From assembly GCF_003797765.1 (NCBI RefSeq), contig NZ_RKMB01000019.1, positions 1 through 64,000 of the forward strand: a DNA stretch of 64,000 bases, written 5' to 3'. Positions 51,336 to 59,566 of this stretch are shown here, piece by piece (the stretch's first letter is position 1; each line of letters opens with the position of its first letter). Under the pieces are notes generated by a model. It was not told the DNA's origin and ran no database searches. It was given only the letters and a program-made list of their open reading frames with translations. This stretch comes from Ramlibacter sp. WS9. GTDB taxonomy: Bacteria > Pseudomonadota > Gammaproteobacteria > Burkholderiales > Burkholderiaceae_C. The translations under genes and the position numbers were made by a program.

Positions 51336-52406
51336 GTGGCTTACCTGCGCATCCTGCTGACGCTGTCCTTTGTCGGGGTAGCCGCCCTTGCCGCGTTCGC
51401 CGCCGCGGGCGGTGGCAAGTTCGTCGACCCGCTGGACGCGCCGGCACAGCCCACGCAGTTCACGTCGTCGACGCACCTGAGCGCCATCGCGCGCGCGGGC
51501 AGCCGGCTCGTGAGCGTGGGCGTGCGCGGCCTGATCGTCGTGTCCGACGACGAAGGCAAGAGCTGGCGCCAGGCCGTCTCCCCGGTCAGTTCGGACCTGG
51601 TCGCCGTGCGCTTCGTTACGCCGTCGCGCGGCTGGGCGTCCGGGCACGACGGGGTGATCCTCTCGACCGAAGACGGCGGCAACCGGTGGACCAAGCAGCT
51701 GGACGGGCGCATGGCGGCGCAGTTGCTTGCAGACCACTTCGACAAGCTGGCCGCCACAGGCGACGCCAATGCAGCGCGCTTGCGCAAGGAAGTCGCGCGC
51801 AATTACGAGAGCGGCCCCGAGATGCCGATGCTCGACCTGTGGTTCGACAACGAGCGGGTGGGCTGGGCCTCCGGCCCGTTCGGCACGCTCCTGGGCACCC
51901 GCGACGGCGGCAAGACCTGGACGTCGTGGATGGAGAAGGTCGACAGCGACAAGATGCTGCACTACAACGCGGTGCGCAGCGTGGGTGGCGACATCTACCT
52001 GGCGTCCGAGCAGGGCACCGTGTTCAAGCTCGACCGCGCACGAGAGCGGTTCGTTCCCCAGTCCACCGGCTACAAGGGCAGCTTCTTCGGCATTGTCGGA
52101 ACACGCGAATACATCGTGGCGTACGGCTTGCGCGGCACGGCCTATCGATCGCGCAACGGCGGCGCCAGCTGGCAGCGCCTGGAGACCGGCGTGCCGGGCG
52201 GCCTCACCGGCGCCAGCCTGCTGGACGATGGGCGGCTGCTGTTCGTCTCGCAAGACGGCCGCGTCATCGTGAGCCGAAACCAGGGCGAGACTTTCCAGCC
52301 GCTGCCCGTCAGCCGGCCCAGCCTCTTCACCGACGTCGCGCAGGCGGCGCCCGGGCGCATTCTCATCACCGGGCTCGGCGGCGTGCAAAGCGCGCCCCTG
52401 CCCTGA
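51336..52406 (+). CDS. YCF48/BNR-repeat protein, module 1
   Basis: 356 residues starting at a GTG 7 bp after GAGGAGG. N-terminal hydrophobic segment (LRILLTLSFVGVAALAAFAA) indicates export. Five Asp-box-like repeats: SDDEGKSWRQ, TEDGGNRWTK, TRDGGKTWTS, SRNGGASWQR and SRNQGETFQP, giving a beta-propeller of the YCF48/sialidase-like type. It probably acts as a scaffold in the periplasm for the transporter that follows. Confidence 0.84.
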   Translation: MAYLRILLTLSFVGVAALAAFAAAGGGKFVDPLDAPAQPTQFTSSTHLSAIARAGSRLVSVGVRGLIVVSDDEGKSWRQAVSPVSSDLVAVRFVTPSRGWASGHDGVILSTEDGGNRWTKQLDGRMAAQLLADHFDKLAATGDANAARLRKEVARNYESGPEMPMLDLWFDNERVGWASGPFGTLLGTRDGGKTWTSWMEKVDSDKMLHYNAVRSVGGDIYLASEQGTVFKLDRARERFVPQSTGYKGSFFGIVGTREYIVAYGLRGTAYRSRNGGASWQRLETGVPGGLTGASLLDDGRLLFVSQDGRVIVSRNQGETFQPLPVSRPSLFTDVAQAAPGRILITGLGGVQSAPLP

Positions 52407-52416
52407 ACGAGGCGAC

Positions 52417-54900
52417 ATGACAGACGACAACACGCAGCTGGCGATGCCGGTCGTGCGCGACGTGGGCAGCTTCGACCGCAACAGCGGTGTGTGGCTGGAG
52501 CGCTTCATCTTCAACAACCGCCTGGCGGTGCTCCTGGTTTCCCTGGTGGCCACCCTCTTCCTGGGATGGCACGCGGCCAAGCTGCCCGTGAACGCAAGTT
52601 TCGAGAAGATGATCCCGGGCTCGCACCCGTACATCCAGAACTTTTTCAAGCACAAGGAGGCCCTGCGCGGTCTCGGCAATTCGGTGCGGATCGTCGTCGA
52701 GAACACCAGCGGCGACATCTTCGACAAGGAATACCTGCTCGCGCTGCAGAAGGTCAATGACACGGTCTACCTGATTCCCGGCGCCGACCGATCCTTCATG
52801 CGCGGCCTGTGGACCAGCAGCTTGCGCTGGACGGAAGTCACCGAAGAGGGTTACCGCGGCGGGTCTGTCATGCCGGACGGCTTCGACGCTTCCCCGGCGG
52901 CGATGGACCAGCTCAAGACCAACATCGCGCGCGCCGGCATCGTCGGCAGCTACGTGGCCGACGACCTGCGCTCCACGATGATCGTCGTGCCGCTACTGGA
53001 AATGAACCAGGAGACGCGCCGGCCGCTGGACTACGCGGCCTTCTCCAACGACCTGGAGCGCAAGGTGCGTGCGCTGGAGAGCCCCAAGGTGAAGATCCAC
53101 ATCGTGGGCTTCGCCAAGATCGTCGGCGACCTGATCGACGGCCTGGGCCAGGTGATGTCGTTCTTCGGCCTGTCGGCGCTGATCGCGGCGCTGTTCGTCT
53201 TCGGCTTCACGCGAGACATCCGTAGCACCGCGCTGCTGGTGGGCGCCTCCGCGCTCGGCGTCGTCTGGCTGCTGGGCCTGATGCGGCTCCTGGGCTACGT
53301 GCTCGACCCGTACTCGATCCTCGTGCCTTTCCTCATCTTCGCCATCGGCCTGTCGCACGGCGCGCAGAAGATGAACGGCGTGATGCAGGACGTCGCGCGC
53401 GGCACACACAAGTACGTGGCGGCACGCTACACCTTCCGCCGCCTGTTCCTGGCCGGGCTTACCGCGCTGCTCACCAACGTGGTCGGCTTCGCCGTTCTGA
53501 TGGTGATCGACATTCCGGTCATCCGTGACCTGGCGCTCACCACCAGCCTGGGCGTGTCGGTGCTGATCTTCACCAAGCTGATCCTCATTCCCGTGCTGCT
53601 GTCGTATGTCGGTGTGAGCGAAAAGGCCGCCGCGCGTTCGGTGCGGGCCGAGCAGGAAGACGCTTCCCAGGGCTGGACCGGCCGCCTGTGGTCGGGTCTG
53701 CTGCACTTTACCGACCGGCGCTGGGCCATGGCGGCGGTGGTCATCTCCACCGCGCTGGGCCTCGCAGCCGCGGCCATGAGCTTTCAGCTCAAGATTGGCG
53801 ACCTCGACCCGGGCGCGCCGGAGCTGCGGCCCAACTCGCGCTACAACCGCGACGTCGCTTTCGTGAACGCCCATTACGGCCTGTCCAGCGACCAGTTCGT
53901 GGTGATGGTGGAGACACCGCCCGAGCATTGCAAGCAGTACGCCACGCTGGCCGAGATCGACCGCCTGGGCGCGAGCCTGCGGCAGGTCGAAGGCGTCAAG
54001 GCGACGGCCTCGGCGGCGGACATGGTGCGCTTCTTCACGGCCGGCCAGTTCGAAGGCAACCCCAAATGGCTGGCCATTCCGCGCAATGCCTCCATGCTCA
54101 ACACCGCAGTCGACCAGGTCATCGTGGATAGGCCCGAGCTCGCGGAGCCGCGCTGCGCCGTGACACCGCTGATCGCCTACCTGGCCGACCACAAGGCCGA
54201 CACGCTGGCGCGCGTGAGCGACGCCGTCGAGGCGTTCGGCCGCGAACACGGAACGCCGCAGCGGCAGTTCCAGCTGGCGGCGGGATCGGCCGGCGTGGAG
54301 GCGGCCACCAACATCGTCGTTCGCGAAGCCAACCGCCGCATGCTGGTGCTGTTGTACGCGGCCGTCGTGGCGCTGTGCTTCATCACCTTCCGCAGCTGGC
54401 GGGCGGTGGTCGTCGCGCTGGTGCCGCTCCTCATCACGTCCGTGCTGTGCGAGGCGTTGATGGTCGCGCTGGGCATCGGCGTCAAGGTGGCGACGCTGCC
54501 CGTCATCGCGCTCGGCGTGGGTGTCGGCGTGGACTACGCGCTGTACCTCTTGAGCATCCAGCTCGCCTTGCAGCGCCGCGGCGTTCCGCTGCGCGAGGCC
54601 TACATGCGCTCGCTGCGGTTCACAGGACGGGTCGTGGCGCTGGTCGGCCTGACGATGGCGGCGGGCGTGGTCACCTGGGCCTGGTCGCCCATCAAGTTCC
54701 AGGCCGACATGGGCATCCTGCTGACCTTCATGTTCCTGTGGAACATGATCGGTGCGCTGGTGCTGATCCCGGCGCTGTCGCACTTCCTGCTGCGCAATGT
54801 GGGCCTGCAGGCGCCGGCACCCGCCGCGGCCGAAGGCAGCACCGCCGCCCCCAAGGTGCAGACGCAGCCCGCACGATTCGAAGTCGTGGCCGGTTCCTGA
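52417..54900 (+). CDS. MMPL/RND-superfamily transporter, module 1
   Basis: 827 residues. TM1 (FNNRLAVLLVSLVATLFLGW) is followed by a first large periplasmic loop (about 55-245), then TM clusters (AKIVGDLIDGLGQVMSFFGL; RLGYVLDPYSILVPFLIFAI; LTALLTNVVGFAVLMVID). A second loop (about 425-610) and a second cluster ending near 780 follow, about 12 helices in all. It is of the MmpL/HpnN-like type (GLSHGAQKMNG, GVGVDYALYLL). It is a proton-driven inner-membrane transporter of lipids or hydrophobic molecules. Its paralogue is at 60692-63166. Confidence 0.9.
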   Translation: MTDDNTQLAMPVVRDVGSFDRNSGVWLERFIFNNRLAVLLVSLVATLFLGWHAAKLPVNASFEKMIPGSHPYIQNFFKHKEALRGLGNSVRIVVENTSGDIFDKEYLLALQKVNDTVYLIPGADRSFMRGLWTSSLRWTEVTEEGYRGGSVMPDGFDASPAAMDQLKTNIARAGIVGSYVADDLRSTMIVVPLLEMNQETRRPLDYAAFSNDLERKVRALESPKVKIHIVGFAKIVGDLIDGLGQVMSFFGLSALIAALFVFGFTRDIRSTALLVGASALGVVWLLGLMRLLGYVLDPYSILVPFLIFAIGLSHGAQKMNGVMQDVARGTHKYVAARYTFRRLFLAGLTALLTNVVGFAVLMVIDIPVIRDLALTTSLGVSVLIFTKLILIPVLLSYVGVSEKAAARSVRAEQEDASQGWTGRLWSGLLHFTDRRWAMAAVVISTALGLAAAAMSFQLKIGDLDPGAPELRPNSRYNRDVAFVNAHYGLSSDQFVVMVETPPEHCKQYATLAEIDRLGASLRQVEGVKATASAADMVRFFTAGQFEGNPKWLAIPRNASMLNTAVDQVIVDRPELAEPRCAVTPLIAYLADHKADTLARVSDAVEAFGREHGTPQRQFQLAAGSAGVEAATNIVVREANRRMLVLLYAAVVALCFITFRSWRAVVVALVPLLITSVLCEALMVALGIGVKVATLPVIALGVGVGVDYALYLLSIQLALQRRGVPLREAYMRSLRFTGRVVALVGLTMAAGVVTWAWSPIKFQADMGILLTFMFLWNMIGALVLIPALSHFLLRNVGLQAPAPAAAEGSTAAPKVQTQPARFEVVAGS

Positions 54901-54928
54901 TCCGGCCACACGTCAAGGAGACCCCGCC

Positions 54929-55192
54929 ATGCAATCCTTCGCGACACCCTCCGCCCCTGGAGACGCCTGCCCCTTCCAGTTCAACTTCGACGCCGCCACC
55001 TTCAAGGCCGGCGACATGGTGAGCTACCGTGTGAGCGAGCGGTTCGGCGACATGCCTTTCGTCGGCACGCTGCTGGCCGTCGAGGCGGACCACGTGATGA
55101 TCTCGCCCAACGATCCCGCCGACCCCGACCGCCGCATGCGTGGCACGCGGGCCAACCGGCCCGACGTCAGCGCGAAGGAAGCGCTGGAGTAG
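54929..55192 (+). CDS. Small protein of unknown function
   Basis: 87 residues, ATG 28 bp after the RND stop, with AAGGAGACCCCGCC as ribosome binding site. Content is polar and acidic (FNFDAATFKAGDMVSYRV; SPNDPADPDRRMRG) with no signal peptide or membrane segment. I do not recognise the family. Its position and strong site indicate it belongs to the module-1 operon. Confidence 0.6.
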   Translation: MQSFATPSAPGDACPFQFNFDAATFKAGDMVSYRVSERFGDMPFVGTLLAVEADHVMISPNDPADPDRRMRGTRANRPDVSAKEALE

Positions 55193-55202
55193 GGCTTTGG
55201 GA

Positions 55203-55454
55203 ATGCCGGCCGAGGCGCACGACGAGCAGCAGCGCTACTTGCTGGACGGACTCTCGGAGAGCTTGGCGCGCGGCCACTACAAGGTCGCGCTCAGGCGCTA
55301 CTTCATGCTGGTGGCCCGGGAGTTTGGCGTGCCGGCTGATATCCAGCCCGAGGTGGAACAAGCCGCATCACGCTGCAGGCCCGAAGAGTTGCAGCGCATG
55401 GCCGATTCAGGGCGAGCCTGGGCCGCGATGGTTTCTCGGCGTGGAAGCTGGTAG
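55203..55454 (+). CDS. Small hypothetical protein
   Basis: 83 residues from the ATG at 55203, 10 bp after the previous stop, with GGGCTTTGGGA upstream. Codon bias is normal for the window (G/C third positions). Sequence (HDEQQRYLLDGLSESLARGH; EVEQAASRCRPEELQRMADS) is helical and charged, with no family I can name. No counterpart follows the second module. Confidence 0.5.
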   Translation: MPAEAHDEQQRYLLDGLSESLARGHYKVALRRYFMLVAREFGVPADIQPEVEQAASRCRPEELQRMADSGRAWAAMVSRRGSW

Positions 55455-55461
55455 AGCTCTT

Positions 55462-55660
55462 GGACCTCGCGGCAAAGCTGTGCGTGGGCGGGCTGCGGCG
55501 CGAATAAAGCTCAGGCGCCCGCGGTGGACGGTCTTGCGGCCCGGCGTCGCTTGCGACGCGGCCGTCTCATGCTCGCGGCAGGAGCTTGCGAAGCAGGCGG
55601 TGCCGGACGCCGTAGCCATCGCGCCGCGGCCCGGCCGTGCACGGCGTTGCCGCGAGGTCC
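55462..55660. repeat. MITE-like palindromic repeat element, short copy
   Basis: 199 bp with perfect 14-bp inverted ends (GGACCTCGCGGCAA and TTGCCGCGAGGTCC). Interior blocks GCGTGGGCGGGCTGCGGCGC, GACGGTCTTGCGGCCCG and CTACGGCGTCCGGCA-type sequences also occur in the element at 47416-47912, some inverted. No ORF. It separates module 1 from the minus-strand decarboxylase-family gene and could act as a terminator hairpin for both. Confidence 0.85.
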
Positions 55661-55675
55661 CAGAGCGTCGGGTCT

Positions 55676-56128
55676 CTACAGAATCCCGCGGTCCATCCCC
55701 GTCTTCGTGTCGCCGTCCACCAACCCCCGCTCGCGCAGCACGGCGACGGTGGCCTCGATGGCTTCAGCGACACACGGAAAGCCGCAATACGGAATGGACT
55801 GGATCAGCACTTCCTGCAGCTCCAGCACGGTCAAGCCGTTGTTCAGGCCGGCGCGCACGTGGTTCTTCAGCTCGGCGGGCTTGCCGGTGCCGATGAGGAT
55901 GCCGAGCGTGACCAGGCTGCGCTGCTTGCGTTCCAGCCCGGGGCGCGACCAGACGGCGCCGAAGGCCGACTCCAGCGCGATGGTTGCGCAGTCGGCGGCG
56001 AAGGCGCCGGAGCCGGCCGCGGCCAGCATGCCGGCCTGGAACTGAGGGCCCAGCATCTCCCCGATGAGCTCGACGCCCTTGCGGTAGTTGGAGCTTTGCT
56101 CGCCCTGCGGGGCGGTGCTCTGGTTCAT
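55676..56128 (-). CDS. Carboxymuconolactone decarboxylase (CMD/AhpD-like) family protein
   Basis: 150 residues from the ATG at 56128 (CTTGGAGACAACC upstream). CMD fold landmarks: GLERKQRSLVTLGILIGTGK, NHVRAGLNNGLTVLELQEVL, and YCGFPCVAEAIEATVAV. Members include 4-carboxymuconolactone decarboxylase and AhpD peroxidase partners; the C-G-F-P-C spacing does not match AhpD C-x-x-C redox motifs exactly. The role here is open. It is alone on the minus strand between the two envelope modules and has a promoter related to theirs. Confidence 0.86.
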   Translation of the reverse strand: MNQSTAPQGEQSSNYRKGVELIGEMLGPQFQAGMLAAAGSGAFAADCATIALESAFGAVWSRPGLERKQRSLVTLGILIGTGKPAELKNHVRAGLNNGLTVLELQEVLIQSIPYCGFPCVAEAIEATVAVLRERGLVDGDTKTGMDRGIL

Positions 56129-56151
56129 GGTTGTCTCCAAGTCGAAAAATA

Positions 56152-56191
56152 GGAATAGTTCTATTTTATGAACATCATTCCACTATAGCAA
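56152..56191 (-). promoter_or_regulatory. Promoter and operator of the CMD-family gene
   Basis: Minus-strand TTGCTA (56191-56186), 17-bp spacer, TAAAAT (56168-56163), a strong sigma70-like pair. The spacer contains GAATGATGTTC (56180-56170), one mismatch from the GAAC-N3-GTTC dyad. A further AGGAATA...TATTCCA-type dyad (56152-56156 and 56177-56181, GGAAT and ATTCC) overlaps it. Confidence 0.55.
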
Positions 56192-56264
56192 TTGCCCTGA
56201 ACGGCCTTTACCACGTGCGAACTCGCCGTGCGACTAGTTGGGGTAAATACCGATGCTGGGCGCA

Positions 56265-56297
56265 TTGACTCAATATTCGAACGTCGTTCTAATATTG
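56265..56297 (+). promoter_or_regulatory. Promoter with 27-bp palindromic operator, DUF1302 module 2
   Basis: TTGACT (56265-56270) and TAATAT (56290-56295), spacer 19. A 27-bp palindrome (56271-56297; arms CAATATT and AATATTG around CGAACG-T-CGTTCT, with only one mismatched base pair besides the centre) covers the spacer and the -10. The inner part is the GAAC-N3-GTTC motif (56279-56289). A repressor bound here would block the promoter. 52 bp upstream of the ATG at 56349. Confidence 0.65.
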
Positions 56298-56348
56298 GAA
56301 CTCACAGGCAGCAGCCTGCCCGTGACTTCACCCACCTTTGGAAAGCCC

Positions 56349-58073
56349 ATGAAAACAGACACGGAAACCCGGCGCCGCTCCCTCGGCCTTCGATTCACGT
56401 TGAACGCGGTCGGCATCGCCGTCGCGGCCATGGTCGCGACGCCGGCATCGGCCGTCAAGATCGACAGTGGGTCGCCCGACGTCGAGCTCACCCTCGACAC
56501 CACGGTTCGCTACAACGCCGCCGCGCGCACCGGCACACGCGACCTGCGCCTGGTTCCGTCGAACTCGGTCGACGAAGGCAACTGGCTGTTCGACAAGAAC
56601 GACCTGGTGCTGTCGCGATTCGACCTGTACAGCGAGTTCGACCTCACCTACAAGCAGAACATGGGCCTGCGCCTGAGCGGCTCGGCGTGGTACGACCACA
56701 ACTTCCCGGACAAGAGCCGCAGCGATCCGCGCTTCCTGACCTCGCCCAACTACGCCAACAACGACTTCACGCCTTACATCAAGCGCTACTACCAGGGTCC
56801 TTCCGCGGAGTTCATGGACGCGTTCGCGTGGTCCAACGTGAAGCTCGGCGACACCACGCTGAACGTGAAGGCCGGCCGCTTCGCCTGGCTGCCGGGCGAG
56901 TTCCTGTTCGGCAACGGCGGCAGCTTGAGCTACTCGATGGCGCCCAACGACGGTCGCAAGTCCGACTTGAGCCCCGGCTCGTCGGCCAAGGAAACCGCCA
57001 TTCCGATCGGCCAGCTCGCCGGGACCTGGCAACTGCGCAGCGACTTCTCCCTGATGGGACAGTACACGGCCGAGTTCCGCACTTCGCGCATCTCGGAAGG
57101 CGGTACGTTCTGGTCGGTCGCGGACGTCGCGCTCGAAGGTCCGCAATTCATCTCCAACCCGGCCGTGCCACGCGTCGCCCCGTTCAAGGGCGGCAAGGGC
57201 GATGTGGCTCTGGGCGCCAAATGGACTCCCGCGGCATTGGACGGAGACTCCCTGCAGCTGTGGTACCGCAAGTTCGACGACAAGACTCCCACCTGGCAGA
57301 ACCAGGTTGCGATCGCGGGCGCAGCACGTACCGGACGCGCCGTCTACGCGAAGGACATCGAGCTGCTGGGCCTGGCCTACAACACCTCCCGGGGCGGTTG
57401 GGGCACGGGCATCGAACTGAACTACCGGAAGAACATGCCGCTCGCCATCCGCAGCGGCGTCGCGTTCGGCACCAGCCAGGGCCTCGTGAATGACCCCGCC
57501 ATGGAAGGCCCGCGCGGCAACACCGTCCACTTCCTGGCGAGCTCGGTGTTCACGATCAACAAGAACCCGATCTTCGACTCCGGCTCGTTGGCGATGCAGT
57601 TCGATGCCACGCACCTGCAGAAGATCACCAGCGGTGCCAACCTCTACAACGGCGAGGGCGGCAACGCCGCCTGCGTCGACAACCTGGTGCTGCGCGGTTG
57701 CTCCACGCGCAACGCGGCCAGCGTCGGCTTCAGCTTCACCCCCACGTGGCAACAGGTCATGCCCAGCGTGGACGTCTCCATGCCAGTCCTGCTGCTCTAC
57801 GGCCTCAAGGGCAACGCAGCCGCGGTCGGCGCCGGAACCCTGCCCCAAGGCTCGTACCTCTTCAAGCCCGGCATTCGTGTCGAGTACCTGAAGGGGGCTT
57901 ACAAGCACCAGTTCGACCTGGCCTACACCGCGCGCGGCGGCAAGACCGGCATGCTGGACAACGGCGCCGGCGCCGTCAAGGGGCACGGCGGCGCGCAACT
58001 CTTCAACGCGTCGGGCCTCGCCAACTTCCGCGACCGCAATCTCGTGAGCTTCACGTACCAAACCGCGTTCTAA
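56349..58073 (+). CDS. DUF1302 family protein (predicted outer-membrane beta-barrel), module 2
   Basis: 574 residues from the ATG at 56349. Signal peptide (GLRFTLNAVGIAVAAMVATP then ASAVKID). Ends in SFTYQTAF, with terminal Phe. Homologous to 48174-49928 (VKIDSGSPDVELTLDTTVRY compared with VEIDTGNPDLTVRWDNQVRY; FDLYSEFDLTYKQNMGLRLS compared with LDLFSEMDLTYKGKYGFRLS) but diverged. The upstream region carries the 27-bp palindrome. No good Shine-Dalgarno is seen (TTGGAAAGCCC). Confidence 0.85.
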   Translation: MKTDTETRRRSLGLRFTLNAVGIAVAAMVATPASAVKIDSGSPDVELTLDTTVRYNAAARTGTRDLRLVPSNSVDEGNWLFDKNDLVLSRFDLYSEFDLTYKQNMGLRLSGSAWYDHNFPDKSRSDPRFLTSPNYANNDFTPYIKRYYQGPSAEFMDAFAWSNVKLGDTTLNVKAGRFAWLPGEFLFGNGGSLSYSMAPNDGRKSDLSPGSSAKETAIPIGQLAGTWQLRSDFSLMGQYTAEFRTSRISEGGTFWSVADVALEGPQFISNPAVPRVAPFKGGKGDVALGAKWTPAALDGDSLQLWYRKFDDKTPTWQNQVAIAGAARTGRAVYAKDIELLGLAYNTSRGGWGTGIELNYRKNMPLAIRSGVAFGTSQGLVNDPAMEGPRGNTVHFLASSVFTINKNPIFDSGSLAMQFDATHLQKITSGANLYNGEGGNAACVDNLVLRGCSTRNAASVGFSFTPTWQQVMPSVDVSMPVLLLYGLKGNAAAVGAGTLPQGSYLFKPGIRVEYLKGAYKHQFDLAYTARGGKTGMLDNGAGAVKGHGGAQLFNASGLANFRDRNLVSFTYQTAF

Positions 58074-58094
58074 GGATCCGAAGGAATCAACGCC

Positions 58095-59456
58095 ATGACC
58101 ATTCGACACATCACCGCCGCAGCCCTGATCGCCACCGCGGGCGCCGCGCTCGTCACCTCCGCTTTCGCACAAACCGGCGAACGCCTGCCCTGGGGCGCGC
58201 TGAAGGCCGGCAACAAGGACAACACCATCCCGGCCTGGGACGGCGGCCTGCCGGTCACCACCCAACCCCCGGGTTTCAAGAAGGACAGCGGCTTCTGGGC
58301 CGACCCGTACTCCGCCGACAAGCCGCTGTACTCGGTGACGGGCAAGAACGTGGCGGAGCACGCCGACAAGCTGACCGAAGGCACCAAGGAACTGCTGAAG
58401 CGCTATCCGACCTTCCGCATTGACGTCTACCCATCGCACCGGCCGGCCAACTACTCGCAATGGGTGGTCGACAACACAGTGAAGAACGCCGCGGGGCGCT
58501 GCAAGACGATCGAAGGTGGCGAGGCCTTGTCCGGCTGCTTTGGCGGCGTGCCGTTCCCCAGCCCCAAGACCGGCCACGAAGCGATGTGGAACCTGATCCT
58601 CGCGCCCAAGGGCTCGTCCGTGTGGACGTACGGTCAAGGCTGGTACGTGGATGCGGCCGGCAACAAGGTGATGACCGCCGAGGTGAACAACCGCAACAAC
58701 AACGAGTACTACAACAAGAACCAGAACGTCGAGAAGTTCTACGCCGATGGCGGTTTCTATTTCGGCAACAACAACCTCTACACGGCCCCCGCACGCAACA
58801 CGGGCGAAGGCAACCTGCAGCGCAAGTACATGAACCCGGTCGCCAACCCCGACAAGACCTGGAGCTACTCGCCGGGCCAGCGTAGGGTTCGCCTGTCGCC
58901 GGACGCGGCCTACGACTTCCCGATCGCGACCAGCGGCGGCGCCAACCTCTATGACGAGATCTACATGTTCTCGGGCAAGATGGATCGCTTCGACTGGAAG
59001 CTGGTGGGCACGAAGGAGATGCTCATCCCCTACAACGCCTACAAGTACCTGCAGTCCAAGGCCGAAGACCTGATGCACAAGGGCCACCCCAACCCGGACC
59101 TGATCCGCTGGGAGCTGCATCGCGTCACCATCGTCGAAGCCACCCTGAAGCCGGGCGCGCGCCACGTCGCCGCCAAGCGCCGCTACTACTTCGACGAAGA
59201 CATGCCCGCCGCGGCGATGTCCGATGCATGGGATGCGCAGGGCAAGCTGTCGCGCACGGGGATGGCCCCGGTGGCCTGGGCCTACGACAAGCAGGTCATC
59301 ATCGCCGGCGGCGGCTTCTTCTTCGACATGGCCACGGGCGTGTACTACAACTCGTCGGTCACAGGTTCGTACAAGGGCATGTTCATCGAAACCGACACGG
59401 TGGATGTGAACTCGTTCTATAGCCCGGAGGGCCTCGCCCGCCGCACCCAGCGCTGA
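58095..59456 (+). CDS. DUF1329 family protein, module 2
   Basis: 453 residues. Signal peptide (HITAAALIATAGAALVTSAF ending AQTG). Shared with the module 1 copy: TWSYSPGQRRVRLSPD, KMDRFDWKLVGTKEMLIPYN, and RWELHRVTIVEATLKPGARH. The two copies differ most in the first 100 residues. It starts 21 bp after DUF1302. A dispersed repeat separates it from the YCF48 gene, unlike module 1, in which only 13 bp lie between them. Confidence 0.85.
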   Translation: MTIRHITAAALIATAGAALVTSAFAQTGERLPWGALKAGNKDNTIPAWDGGLPVTTQPPGFKKDSGFWADPYSADKPLYSVTGKNVAEHADKLTEGTKELLKRYPTFRIDVYPSHRPANYSQWVVDNTVKNAAGRCKTIEGGEALSGCFGGVPFPSPKTGHEAMWNLILAPKGSSVWTYGQGWYVDAAGNKVMTAEVNNRNNNEYYNKNQNVEKFYADGGFYFGNNNLYTAPARNTGEGNLQRKYMNPVANPDKTWSYSPGQRRVRLSPDAAYDFPIATSGGANLYDEIYMFSGKMDRFDWKLVGTKEMLIPYNAYKYLQSKAEDLMHKGHPNPDLIRWELHRVTIVEATLKPGARHVAAKRRYYFDEDMPAAAMSDAWDAQGKLSRTGMAPVAWAYDKQVIIAGGGFFFDMATGVYYNSSVTGSYKGMFIETDTVDVNSFYSPEGLARRTQR

Positions 59457-59464
59457 GAAAAGGC

Positions 59465-59550
59465 TCCCCCCCGAAGCGGGCTGCGCCCGCCTCCCCCTCA
59501 AGGGGGCGCCACCAGCGGCCCGGCGAAGCCGGTTCCGCGGTGGCCCCCGC
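59465..59550 (+). repeat. Dispersed intergenic repeat (CCGCGG-AACCGG family), copy 2
   Basis: About 86 bp. GCCTCCCCCTCAAGGGGGCG, then CCACCAGCGGCCCGGCGAAG and CCGGTTCCGCGGTGGCC, i.e. the reverse complement of copy 1 (31429-31510) with a few changes. It is inserted between the DUF1329 and YCF48 genes of module 2 and may weaken co-transcription of the YCF48 and RND genes. Confidence 0.8.
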
Positions 59551-59566
59551 ATAGCCCGCACGCTTC

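Noticed and set aside
47416..55660. Insertion sequences with transposase.
   Set aside because: Inverted ends are present but no transposase, no recombinase and no ORF of suitable length.
56328..59561. A very long open frame on the minus strand through the DUF1302 and DUF1329 genes of module 2.
   Set aside because: It is antisense to two well-supported genes with signal peptides and family motifs. Its composition is Arg/Gly/Ala/Val-rich as expected of a shadow frame in GC-rich DNA, and it has no recognised domain.
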